Shown: piece after piece, positions 54,952 through 62,949 of the stretch | How the letters are laid out: the number at the start of each line of letters is the position of its first letter | Numbering within the stretch: position 1 is the stretch's first letter | Assembly: GCF_024623785.1 (NCBI RefSeq) | Contig: NZ_JANKBZ010000011.1 | Coordinates: 62,001-126,000, forward strand | Source: Archangium lipolyticum | Lineage (GTDB): Bacteria; Myxococcota; Myxococcia; Myxococcales; Myxococcaceae | Direction: 5' to 3' | DNA: 64,000 nt | Notes under the pieces: model-generated | What the model was told of the DNA's origin: nothing | Seen by the model: only the letters and a program-made list of their open reading frames with translations | Databases searched by the model: none | Made by a program: the position numbers and the translations under genes

Positions 54952-55133
54952 GTTTCACCAATAAGTACGGCGCCCACAGCCCACCCGATGCCTGGGCTCG
55001 GTAGAGCGGAGAGCCAGCTCTTGGTTCTGTTATCCTGCCTGATTCCGGAGGTTGTGCACATATCCGCGAACAACGCCCTTCCTTCCGGTGGTACGAGGAC
55101 CCACGTGGACAATGATCCGAGGGGCGCCACGCC

Positions 55134-55390
55134 ATGAACGAGAGGGACATGCCCGACCTTCCACCCGGTACGAGCATCAACGGCGCGGTGGTGGAGGAGC
55201 TGGTCAAGGCGGGAGGCTACGGCACCGTCTACAGAGCGAGAGACCTGGTCTCCGGCACGCTCCTCGCCATCAAGTTCATCCCGCTCTACCGGGCCAAGGA
55301 GTGGGCCATGCGCGAGTCCATCATCGCCAGGCACTTCCGCCACGAGAACCTCGTGCAGCAGGTGGGCTTCGGCTACTGGCCTCACGTTGC
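55134..55390 (+). pseudogene. N-lobe of a Ser/Thr kinase, cut by an IS21-like end
   Basis: About 84 codons of a Hanks kinase N-lobe: Gly loop in VVEELVKAGGYGTVYRARDL and the ATP-Lys in LLAIKFIPL, then RHENLVQQVGFGYWPHV. Homology stops at about 55385, where IS21-like terminal repeats begin; the frame then runs on through non-kinase sequence to 55511. No C-lobe is found nearby, so the gene is dead. Confidence 0.75.
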
Positions 55391-55393
55391 GTA

Positions 55394-55433
55394 TTCCGGC
55401 GAAGTGGAACACCCGTTCCGGCCATGTGGAACA
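55394..55433. mobile_element. IS21-like terminal repeat remnant
   Basis: Two 18-bp near-identical units, TTCCGGCGAAGTGGAACA (55394-55411) and TTCCGGCCATGTGGAACA (55416-55433), in tandem with a 22-bp period. Multiple terminal repeats of this type are characteristic of IS21 ends. No istA or istB gene is present; the rest of the element has been lost. The remnant joins the kinase fragment to the HNH fragment. Confidence 0.6.
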
Positions 55434-55507
55434 GTCGGAGCGTCAGCGACGCTGGCCGGGGTTCACTTCGCCCCCTTCTTGGCCCGGGTCAAATTGTCAC
55501 TCCTCCA

Positions 55508-55636
55508 CTGAACGAGACCCATGTGGACCACAGAATCCCCAGTGCGAAGGGGGGTCCCAGCGAGGTCGACAACGGCCAGGTACTCTGTCGGGATTGCAAT
55601 CTCAAGAAGGGCGACAAGGTCCCACCAGGGAAATGA
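55508..55636 (+). pseudogene. C-terminal HNH nuclease toxin fragment
   Basis: About 42 codons reading VDHRIPSAKGGPSEVDNGQV then LCRDCNLKKGDK, the second half of an HNH endonuclease (His-Asn-His region with the CxxC zinc knuckle). The upstream carrier protein is missing, replaced by IS21-like sequence. Its stop overlaps the ATG of the DUF4265 gene (ATGA), so it was once the toxin tip of a polymorphic toxin. Confidence 0.7.
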
Positions 55637-56121
55637 GCATCATGGGCCCGATGAACACGGATGACATGGTGAAGATTGTCTTCAAGCTGGAGAAGGACGA
55701 GGACGACTACCCTCCCGCGGACTACGAAAGCGTCTGGGCCTTCCCCGTTGGAGAAGGGCTGTTCCGGATCGACAACATCCCCTTCTTCGTCACGGGAATT
55801 GCCCTCGGAGATGTCGTCTCGGCCATCTCCGATGGAGGCGAGCTCCGTTTCCAGAAGGTCGTACGTCCCTCTGGACACAGCACGCTGAGGCTCATCATCT
55901 ACGACAAGAACGAGGTGCCCACTGTCCGTAAGCTCCTCGAGGAACGAGGGTGTACGAGCGAGGGCAGTCACATCCCAGGCCTGATTTCCGTGGATGTTCC
56001 CCCCTCCGTATCCCTGGCTGAGCTGAGAGCGATGCTGGATGAAGGAGAGGCTCAGGAGCGGTGGGGGTATGAGGAGGCGTGCCTCGCCTCGCCCGGGGAA
56101 GGTGACAAAGGACTCCGCTGA
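55633..56121 (+). CDS. DUF4265-family immunity-like protein
   Basis: A 162-residue cytoplasmic protein of the DUF4265 family: VKIVFKLEKDEDDYPPADYE, SVWAFPVGEGLFRIDNIPFF and the GDVVSAISDGGELRF segment. DUF4265 genes are usual neighbours of polymorphic toxins. ATG 55633 overlaps the HNH stop (ATGA), which supports immunity against that HNH nuclease. With the toxin truncated it is an orphan immunity gene. It starts at the first of several Met codons because of the coupling. Confidence 0.75.
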   Translation: MSIMGPMNTDDMVKIVFKLEKDEDDYPPADYESVWAFPVGEGLFRIDNIPFFVTGIALGDVVSAISDGGELRFQKVVRPSGHSTLRLIIYDKNEVPTVRKLLEERGCTSEGSHIPGLISVDVPPSVSLAELRAMLDEGEAQERWGYEEACLASPGEGDKGLR

Positions 56122-56144
56122 ACGGGTGTGAGGGGGTTACGCCC

Positions 56145-56879
56145 TGAACCATCCCCTCATATAGCGTACGGCCCGGCTCTGGCACCCACTCGCCCGCGCT
56201 CTTCTTCTCTCCTGTCTGCGTCGTGACTTGAATGCACTGGCGGAAGCGCACCACATAGTCGAACTTCAGCTGCTCGAGCAGGGCGTAGAATTTCTGGTCC
56301 CAAACCCCCGGTCGGCCAGCACCGTGAGTCGCACCCCTCGGGCACCACTTCCCTCAAACGGTTGAGCACGAAGTCTTCCGTGTCGTTGCGCATCCCCTCC
56401 AGGGCGCTCTTCTCCACCGTGAGCCACACCAGCGGCGTGGTGCGTCCATGGCTCGCCACCTCGGCGTCGAAGTCCGTCCAATCCAAGGCGACGAGCGCTT
56501 CACTTCTCTGCCCCAGCACATACGGTACCCACAGAGCGAAGAGCGCCCAGACGTCGATGCCCTGATTGGACAAGAGACGATCCACCTGTTTCACGCCATG
56601 CTTGCTGCGTGTGCCCCGGGCCCAGGTCAGGGCTTTTCCAATGGTGTGCACCCCCAGGCTGGCCGCGTGGATGACGCCCAGGACGGCATGGGACAAGGAG
56701 AGAATGCGTTTGGCGTGCAGGTCCTCCGCGAAGAGCGACTCCAGGAACGTGTGGAGTTGCTGGTCATTGAGGCGTGGCTTGCGCATGACCGCGGAAGTAA
56801 TAGCGCCCGTCCTACTTTTCGCACCACTCAGCCTACACACCGCTCCCTTGCTCCCCTGCTAAAATGAGGGGATGGCTCA
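56145..56879. mobile_element. Internally deleted, degenerate copy of the IS4-family element
   Basis: Terminal repeats TGAACCATCCCCTCAT (56145-56160, one mismatch) and ATGAGGGGATGGCTCA (56864-56879) match the complete copy. Between them, 735 bp keep the first half of the transposase (56840 downward, minus strand: MRKPRLNDQQLHTFLESLF and so on) with a short in-frame deletion, a later frameshift and loss of the last catalytic region. It cannot encode transposase but still has both ends, so it could be moved by the intact copy. Confidence 0.85.
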
Positions 56880-57261
56880 GGGTCACCCCCCTTCACCGCC
56901 CGATGGCTTCCGAGGTGCATCGACAGTTCCTCGGGTGGGACTTCCACCCACTGGTGACGTGCACCTTTCACGGCGCACCCAAATTTGGACCAAATCCGGA
57001 GGCGTAGGCGTGTGCCCCAAGAGGGCTGCACCGCCTCTCCACCGGCCCGGCGCACAGTCCTGGCGGCACCCGTCAGCGGCCCTCCTCCGCCCCTCTGCAC
57101 CAGCACATTCCCTCCACAGGCCTTCCATCCTTCTTATACGCCCGGAAGCGGGACGAGGTGAGAGGGCCGGAAGGACGCCCGCTGCTCACGTCGGAGGCTT
57201 GGTTCCCCAGCGAAACCATTCTAGGCTTGGTACCAAGTTGTGCCGCTCCTGGAGTCAACAT
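56880..57261. other. Upstream region of the LysM effector
   Basis: 382 bp without a supported gene. It probably contains the promoter of the LysM operon; no clear motif by eye. Confidence 0.4.
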
Positions 57262-58440
57262 ATGGGGATTCCATCCACTCCATCAACCCATCGCGTTTCG
57301 GCGGGCGAGACTTTGTCGAAGATCGCGCAACGGTACAAGACCACGGTCGACGCATTCGTAAAAGCCAATCAAATCCCGAATCCCGATCTCATCCAGGTCG
57401 GCCAGATATTGAAGATTCCGGTATCCGGCACGTCCCAGAAAGCAAAGCCATCGGGAACTCCTCCCACCGCCGTTCAGACGGTCCCTTTCAAATTCCAGAC
57501 GCTGCCCTTCCTCCAGCAGACGAGCACCGTCACCGAGGAGGTCTTCAAGATCGAGGGCCAGGACTATGTCTTCACGACCTCGAACAACCAGACCTCGATC
57601 GCCCTGCGTCCTGACTCTTCGGCCTTCCGTTTTGGCCAGCAGCCCAAGCAGGTCTGGTTCGTCACCAGGGACAATGGTTTCCCTTTGTTCGCGCTACGTC
57701 CCAACAAGCTGGATAGCATGTTGCTCGACCCAGCGGCGATAGGCAACCCGTTCAGCCCGGTGAAGGAGGGCGCTCCCTTTCGGGTCTTCACAGCCAAGCA
57801 GATGTACTCCTACGAAAAGGGCTTCCAGTGGTTCGAGCCGCTCGCGGATCACTATAGAGAGCTCATCTGGGTCCATCCCGGAACCGAAACAAAAAGTTCG
57901 CCGGCCTACCAAGCGTACAAACACTTCACCTGGAAGAACATCGTCGACTTCTCCAACGTCGACAGATGGTCCATCAGTTACGGCAGGAAGAACGAGGGAG
58001 ACTGGAAGCACAACAAGAAGGACGGGGCAGATGGTTTTCTGCTCGTCAGTATCGAAGGATATCCCTACTGGGCAGATGCCATTGGCCAGATTCCCTTCGC
58101 GGTGGATACATACAAGTCCAAGCTTGAAGACACGGGGGATAAAGACAAGGCCATCATTCAAACAGTCAAAACGGGCATCAAGCACGGCGACGGCTCGATC
58201 TTCTTCACCAATAAGGACAGCTCAAACAACTACGACAACTTCATGGTGCTGAGAGGAGCGCTCTGGGCCGCCAATAATCACACCTTCACCAAAACGCAAA
58301 CAGAGATCTCCGCCGGATACGGAGAGAGCGTCACGCTCACGAAAATCAATGTCCACTACAAGCTCCGGGACATGAATGATTTGAAGAACCCCATCACCAA
58401 CCTCCCACTGAGCAAGTATGGCGTGTGGAGAAAGAAATGA
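57262..58440 (+). CDS. LysM-domain effector of unknown activity
   Basis: A 392-residue protein. The LysM peptidoglycan-binding domain occupies about residues 7-53 (HRVSAGETLSKIAQRYKTTV and IPNPDLIQVGQILKIPV). After a Thr/Pro linker, a 320-residue C-terminal domain, not recognised, is rich in aromatic residues (YSYEKGFQWFEPLADHYREL, WAANNHTFTKTQ). There is no signal peptide, so it may be exported by a contact-dependent system. GGAG lies seven bases before ATG 57262. The stop overlaps the next gene's start (ATGA), so the small membrane protein is its likely immunity partner. An antibacterial cell-wall or membrane toxin is inferred. Confidence 0.65.
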   Translation: MGIPSTPSTHRVSAGETLSKIAQRYKTTVDAFVKANQIPNPDLIQVGQILKIPVSGTSQKAKPSGTPPTAVQTVPFKFQTLPFLQQTSTVTEEVFKIEGQDYVFTTSNNQTSIALRPDSSAFRFGQQPKQVWFVTRDNGFPLFALRPNKLDSMLLDPAAIGNPFSPVKEGAPFRVFTAKQMYSYEKGFQWFEPLADHYRELIWVHPGTETKSSPAYQAYKHFTWKNIVDFSNVDRWSISYGRKNEGDWKHNKKDGADGFLLVSIEGYPYWADAIGQIPFAVDTYKSKLEDTGDKDKAIIQTVKTGIKHGDGSIFFTNKDSSNNYDNFMVLRGALWAANNHTFTKTQTEISAGYGESVTLTKINVHYKLRDMNDLKNPITNLPLSKYGVWRKK

Positions 58441-58802
58441 AGAGAAGGCTTCTGCATCTCTTCATCCATGCGAGTGCCACGGCGGTATTCCTCGTGCTCG
58501 GATTCATCGCCTTCTCCTTCCATGAAGAAGTCCGTGGACGCCCCCCCGCTAGCGGGGTCTCCCTTGGGCTCACCATGGAACTGATCGTGATGGTTCACCT
58601 GGTACTCAATCTCATGATGGCACTCGTGCCTCGGATTTCGCTCAAGCTGGCGGGAGTCGTCATGTTCGTCGCCACGACGGTCTACTATCTGCTTCCCGAG
58701 CATCCAGTCAGGGCCCTTTTCCTGGCAGTGGCTGGCGCGAGCTGCTGCCTCCTGGCCATTTTGCTCTGTAGCCGTGTCCCCCCTCGAGCCCAGGTTGGGT
58801 GA
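58437..58802 (+). CDS. Small multi-TM protein, candidate immunity partner
   Basis: A 121-residue membrane protein with about four TM segments (LLHLFIHASATAVFLVLGFI, LTMELIVMVHLVLNLMMALV, a third around 70-88 and a fourth near 92-110) and no catalytic motif. ATG 58437 overlaps the LysM gene stop by ATGA. Small membrane proteins coupled to an effector usually protect the producer when the toxin acts in the envelope. Confidence 0.65.
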   Translation: MKRRLLHLFIHASATAVFLVLGFIAFSFHEEVRGRPPASGVSLGLTMELIVMVHLVLNLMMALVPRISLKLAGVVMFVATTVYYLLPEHPVRALFLAVAGASCCLLAILLCSRVPPRAQVG

Positions 58803-59239
58803 ACGAAGTGGCTCCTGGGACGGTGTCCGGGGAAGGTGTCGGAGGATTCGCGCCGGTGATGGGCAACCGCGTGCGCCCGAATAGGCTCGCTCTTGCCGGA
58901 GGCTCAGAGCGGCAGGTTCGATTCCCGCCGCCTCCACCAGAGGTTGCCCGCTGGTCCAATCGTGGTGTGCGCTCCTTCTTGGGCTCCTCCACCGTCGCGG
59001 CAAAGGACGGGCTCTCCTCCAGCTCCGGTCTCGCCCCTGCTTGGGGGAACCCGGCCATCGCTCGCGCGGGTTCAGAGGAGCACCTGGCCCGACACCAGGG
59101 TAGACGTCCAGTCGCGGTAGCACGTACTGGCCCAGGCCGTTGGCGTAGCGCGCCCAGAACGTGGGTTGAAGAAGAGGTGCGTGGTGCCGTCCGGCAGCGG
59201 GCGCTTCACTCTCACTCTCAGTTGTGGTGGCATCCCAGC
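58803..59239. other. Accessory-region edge, no intact gene
   Basis: Besides the tmRNA/tRNA 3'-end fragment there is no intact gene. Minus-strand sequence about 59095-59190 reads RYANGLGQYVLPRLDVYPGV in an open frame and may be a remnant of an unidentified gene. Confidence 0.35.
58909..58939 (+). repeat. tmRNA/tRNA 3'-end fragment, possible attachment site
   Basis: GCGGCAGGTTCGATTCCCGC followed by CGCCTCCACCA: a T-arm with TTCGATT loop, an acceptor 3' strand and the encoded CCA end. The form is that of many ssrA (tmRNA) 3' ends, although a tRNA is not excluded; one T-stem pair is A-C. No 5' half is present nearby, so it is not a functional gene. Such 31-bp fragments are left at the far end of elements integrated in ssrA or tRNA genes. 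Confidence 0.6.
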
Positions 59240-59998
59240 ATGCAAAATACTCGAGACGGAGTTCCCCTTCGGCAAGTGGCGATCGCGATGACGGCGCTCG
59301 TCCTCCTGCTGGTTTCTGGAACTGATGCTGCTGCGGCAGAGCCTCCACTGACCTATCTGTCCGCTGCAGAAACGGGCAAAACGATCCGCCGGTGGGATTG
59401 TTGCAAGCCAAGCGGCTCATGGCCTGGGAAGGCCGATGTCAAGACCTCTCCGGTCAATGCTTGCGCGAAAGATGGCAAAACAGTGTTGTCCGACCGAAAC
59501 GCCCTGAACGCCTGCCAAGGCGGCTCTAGCTACATATGTAGTAACAATCAGCCATGGGCCGTGGACGCAAACATGTCGTATGGATTCGCTGCGGCGGCCT
59601 TGATGGGCAAAAAAGAGAGCGACTGGCTCTGTGGCTGTTATGCCCTGCAATTTACCAGTGGATTTGTGAAGGGTAAGACGCACGTGGTTCAGGTGATCGA
59701 CACCGCGGTCTCTGATGGGAAGTCAAACGTTTTCGATCTACTAATCCCCGGCGGTGGTGTCGGTCTATTCAATGGCTGCACCAGTCAGTTTAATGCGCCA
59801 GGCGATGGTTGGGGCGCCCGATACGGCGGTGTCAGCAGTAAGGCCGAATGCGCCAGGCTTCCGGCAGATCTGCGGGCGGGTTGTAACTGGCGGTTCGATT
59901 GGTTTTCGAACGCGGACAACCCCACGGTCTCTTTCCGGCGCGTCAAGTGTCCAACGGCAATCACTGCAAGGACTGGTTGCATTCGCAAGGTCGAATAG
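59240..59998 (+). CDS. Secreted GH45-family endoglucanase
   Basis: A 252-residue secreted protein with a signal peptide (about 1-33, ending DAAAAEPP). The mature part matches glycoside hydrolase family 45: RRWDCCKPSGSW near residue 53, with the catalytic Asp in WDCCK; SYICSNNQPWAVD; DWLCGCYALQFTSG; and VFDLLIPGGGVGLFNGCTSQ, with the second catalytic Asp. Many Cys residues indicate disulfides. GH45 enzymes cut beta-1,4-glucan with inversion of configuration. The family is mainly fungal and insect, so acquisition by transfer is likely. It is isolated, between the accessory region and the sigma factor gene. Confidence 0.85.
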   Translation: MQNTRDGVPLRQVAIAMTALVLLLVSGTDAAAAEPPLTYLSAAETGKTIRRWDCCKPSGSWPGKADVKTSPVNACAKDGKTVLSDRNALNACQGGSSYICSNNQPWAVDANMSYGFAAAALMGKKESDWLCGCYALQFTSGFVKGKTHVVQVIDTAVSDGKSNVFDLLIPGGGVGLFNGCTSQFNAPGDGWGARYGGVSSKAECARLPADLRAGCNWRFDWFSNADNPTVSFRRVKCPTAITARTGCIRKVE

Positions 59999-60126
59999 GG
60001 AACTGGGACGACCGAGCTACGTGCTCGCCCACGGAGTGAAGGTGGGACTGGTGGAGAGGAGCGCCGACTCCCGGCCGGGTGCTGGTTGGAGTCATGGGGG
60101 ACGGAGAAGGATTCGAGCTGGCGGGC

Positions 60127-60936
60127 TCAGGCGGGCAGCGCGCGTGACAGCGCATGGCGCACCGCCGCGCGCACCGGCTCGGGCACCTCATCGCCTGGAA
60201 TGCGCCGACACAGGGACACCGTGCGCTTGAGCGAGTCGCACGCCTCGGTGCAGCGCGGGCAGCGCGACAGGTGGTCCTCGAGGCGCACACAGGTGGCCTG
60301 GTCCACCTCCTGCGCGGCAAACGCCGAGAGTTCCTGCGCCAGTTCCGGACACCCCGGAGCCTCGCCCTGGGCGCCCTCCCCCATCAGGGTAGAGAGGTGC
60401 TCGCGCAACTGGAGTCGCGCGCGGTGCAGCCGGCTCTTGAGCGCCCGCACCTCGATGCCCACCACCTTCGCCGCCTCCTCGGCCGTGAGCCCCTCCACGT
60501 CCCGGAGGATGAGCACCTCGCGCCAGGCCTCCGGCAGCGCGAGGATGGCCACCTGCAACATCTCCCCCATCTGCCGCGCATGGGAGGCCATGTCCGGCGT
60601 CGCCTCCGCCGCGGCGAGGTGGGTGGCCGCGGGAGAGTCGAGGGGTTGGAGCTCCTCGGGCGCACCGACGCGCTTGCGGCGCAGGCGGAAGCAGTGGGTG
60701 CGGGCCACCTGGTACAGCCACGTGGACAGCTCCGCGTCACCCCGGAACGCGTGGATGCCGCGGAAGGCCGCCAGCAGCGTCTCCTGGAGCACCTCCTTGG
60801 CGTCCTCCTCGGAGCCGCACATGCGCAGGCCGAAGCGGTACACCTGCTCCTCATGGCGGGCGAGAACCTCATCCAACGCCTTGCCGTCGCCAGCGCGCGC
60901 GGCCTCTATCAACTGCTCATCGGTTCGCGTCGACAT
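60127..60936 (-). CDS. ECF sigma factor with C-terminal zinc-finger domain
   Basis: A 269-residue sigma-70-family protein of the ECF class. Sigma region 2 (about 5-75: ALDEVLARHEEQVYRFGLRM, AELSTWLYQVARTHCFRLRR) and region 4 (about 125-180: LPEAWREVLILRDVEGLTAE and ALKSRLHRARLQLREHL). After region 4 comes a zinc-binding tail with the anti-sigma-like HxxxCxxC motif DHLSRCPRC (about 232-240), so the inhibitor-type module is fused to the sigma factor. No separate anti-sigma gene is adjacent. ATG 60936 has AGGAGGCG upstream; an ATG 11 codons earlier is in frame. Confidence 0.88.
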   Translation of the reverse strand: MSTRTDEQLIEAARAGDGKALDEVLARHEEQVYRFGLRMCGSEEDAKEVLQETLLAAFRGIHAFRGDAELSTWLYQVARTHCFRLRRKRVGAPEELQPLDSPAATHLAAAEATPDMASHARQMGEMLQVAILALPEAWREVLILRDVEGLTAEEAAKVVGIEVRALKSRLHRARLQLREHLSTLMGEGAQGEAPGCPELAQELSAFAAQEVDQATCVRLEDHLSRCPRCTEACDSLKRTVSLCRRIPGDEVPEPVRAAVRHALSRALPA

Positions 60937-61260
60937 CACCCGCTCGCCTCCTCTTCGAGCACCCGTCACTTCCGTGGCGGAGCATGCTCGGTCGCCAGGA
61001 TGTCTTCCTGGCCGTCCTCATGGGGATACATAGCGGGAACCTGGCGCCGGTGTTGAAGGGACAGGCCCAGCTGCCTCATGGGGGCGAGGGATTCAGCTCC
61101 GCGAGTCCACCACGAAGCCACTGGTGAGGCTCTCGCGGCCCAGTTGGGGACGGAACAGGCCCACGCTCAACCAGACCTGGCGGGGCAGCACGATGAAGGT
61201 AACGCTGGCCCAGGGTCCGATTTCTCCGAATCACGCTCGCCATGGGACGGCCGCGGCTCT
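60937..61260. other. Intergenic region
   Basis: No intact gene. A minus-strand frame around 61095-61215 (VTFIVLPRQVWLSVGLFRPQ and to a stop) looks protein-like but begins after a stop codon, so it may be a decayed 3' end of a lost gene. Confidence 0.35.
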
Positions 61261-61731
61261 CTAGTAACGGATGACCTGATAGCCCTCGGCCACCAGGCGC
61301 GAGAGCTCCGCCACTCCGTTGTCCGCCACCTCCGCCTGGGGCTGGAGCTTCTTCGGGTCGATGTCGAACTTCTCGAGCGCGTGGCCACAGGCCACCAGCC
61401 GCACGCCAGCGGCCTTCGCGACCTGGGCCTCCTTGCGGACCGACTCCGGCACGGCCTTCACGGTCGGGTCCAACACCACCACCGCGCGGCCGTAGCTCAG
61501 CCACACCACGTCCGAGAGGTAACCGGACTCCTTGGCCGCCTTCGCGTGCCGGAAGGAGCTGGAGAGCGTGCCGATGTCCTCCAGGCCCGTGGTGGACACG
61601 AAGACGAGCTTGCCCTGGCGCGCGGGGACCTTCTTCTCGGGGGCCTGGGGCGCCTGTGACGGCGCCGCGGCGATGGCGGCGAGAGGGGCGGTGACGAGCG
61701 CGGCGAGGACGAGCAGCAGGAAGCGATTCAT
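61261..61731 (-). CDS. DsrE-like periplasmic protein
   Basis: A 156-residue protein with a signal peptide (MNRFLLLVLAALVTAPLAAI) and a DsrE/DsrF-like fold (KLVFVSTTGLEDIGTLSSSF, VVLDPTVKAVP, GVRLVACGHALEKFDID), the Cys in VACGHAL being the likely active position. DsrE-like proteins bind or transfer sulfur. It is the last gene of an apparent operon with a YeiH-type exporter (55 bp upstream) and a 5'-nucleotidase/SoxB-like gene. Confidence 0.75.
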   Translation of the reverse strand: MNRFLLLVLAALVTAPLAAIAAAPSQAPQAPEKKVPARQGKLVFVSTTGLEDIGTLSSSFRHAKAAKESGYLSDVVWLSYGRAVVVLDPTVKAVPESVRKEAQVAKAAGVRLVACGHALEKFDIDPKKLQPQAEVADNGVAELSRLVAEGYQVIRY

Positions 61732-61786
61732 TCGAGGAACTCCACTGCGAGGTTGAGGGGTACTTCGAGAAAGGCGATGTGAGTCG

Positions 61787-62830
61787 TTACTGGATGGAGA
61801 GCAGCTGGATGAGGGCCCAGGCGGACAGCGCCAGGCCCGCGAAGCCGGCGAGGCCCGCGTAGACGACGCGCATGCCCGCGCGGCGAACCATGCTCAGGTG
61901 GGTGCCCAACCCCATGGCCGCCATGGCCATCACCATGAGGAAGACGCTGGCGGTGGAGAGCCCAGCCTTGGCGGCGGCGGGCAGCACGCCCACCGAGCCC
62001 AGGACGCCCACCGCGAGGAAGCCCAGCACGAACCAGGGGATGGGCGGTTCCTTCCACGAGTAGCGCACCCTGCCGCCCGCGCCGGAGGCGAGCCCCAGCA
62101 CGACGAGCGCGGGAGCCAGCAGCACCACGCGGGTGAGCTTCACCAGCGTGCCCAGGTCCCCCGCCGAGGTGCCCCAGGTGAAGGCCGCGGCCATCACCTG
62201 CGCCACCTCGTGCAGCGTGGCGCCCGAGAGGATGGCGAGCTGCGCCGTGCTCAGCCCCAGCAGCGGCCCCACGAAGACGTAGAAGAGGACGCCCACCGTG
62301 CCGAGAATGCCGCACAGGCCCACCGCCAGCGTGGTGTCCTCCTCCTCGGCTCGGGTGACGGAGCTGGCGGCCACCACCGCGCTGGCGCCGCAGATGGAGG
62401 TGCCCACGGCCAGCAGCGTGCCCAGCTTCTCCGGAACGCCGAAGCGCTGCGTCACCCAGCGGATGCCCAGAATGCCGCCGACGATGACGGCCAGGGCGAG
62501 CAGCAGCACGCGCGGGCCCACCTTCGCCACCAGGCCGAAGTCCAGCCGGGCCCCCATCAGCACGATGCCCAGCCGCAGCACCGTGCGTGCCGAGTAGCGC
62601 GTGCCCTCCGTCAGTAGGGCTGGCAGCCCCATCGCGGAGCGGAGCGCGATGCCGATGAACAGGGCCACCGTGAGCGGCCCCACCACCTTCAGCCCCGGGA
62701 GCATGGCGAGCCAGTAGCTGGCCACCGCCAGCCCGGCGGCGAGCCCCAGGCCCGGCAGGCGTCGGCGCCAGACTCCCCCCGGAGGAGATGCGGCGGTGGT
62801 GGCGGCAGGAGTAGCGAGAGGAGCAGTCAT
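61787..62830 (-). CDS. YeiH-family (UPF0324) putative sulfate/sulfite exporter
   Basis: A 347-residue membrane protein with about ten TM helices. Family motifs include LRLGIVLMGARLDFG (about 80-95), GTSICGASAVVAASSV (about 135-150), ILSGATLHEVAQVMAAAFTW (about 195-215) and GLGTHLSMVRRAG near the C-terminus. It is related to YeiH/UPF0324 proteins annotated as sulfate or sulfite exporters. ATG 62830 (MTAPLATP) is chosen; an ATG at 62848 is possible. The neighbours (DsrE-like, SoxB-like) support a role in sulfur compound handling. Confidence 0.82.
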   Translation of the reverse strand: MTAPLATPAATTAASPPGGVWRRRLPGLGLAAGLAVASYWLAMLPGLKVVGPLTVALFIGIALRSAMGLPALLTEGTRYSARTVLRLGIVLMGARLDFGLVAKVGPRVLLLALAVIVGGILGIRWVTQRFGVPEKLGTLLAVGTSICGASAVVAASSVTRAEEEDTTLAVGLCGILGTVGVLFYVFVGPLLGLSTAQLAILSGATLHEVAQVMAAAFTWGTSAGDLGTLVKLTRVVLLAPALVVLGLASGAGGRVRYSWKEPPIPWFVLGFLAVGVLGSVGVLPAAAKAGLSTASVFLMVMAMAAMGLGTHLSMVRRAGMRVVYAGLAGFAGLALSAWALIQLLSIQ

Positions 62831-62949
62831 TTCGTGTTCTCGTTCCATCCGGGAGGGCTCGGGTGACGCGCACACCGGCCCGGTGCTCCTCCCAGTTCGG
62901 TTTCGTGTCAGGCCGCGGCGGAAGGCGTCCGCGCCATCTCGGCCAAGGC

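Noticed and set aside
58356-59420. 354-codon minus-strand frame across the LysM/GH45 interval
   Set aside because: It runs antisense through the small membrane protein gene and the tmRNA/tRNA fragment; the AAGIEPAALS-type segment is a known artefact of translating such RNA ends.
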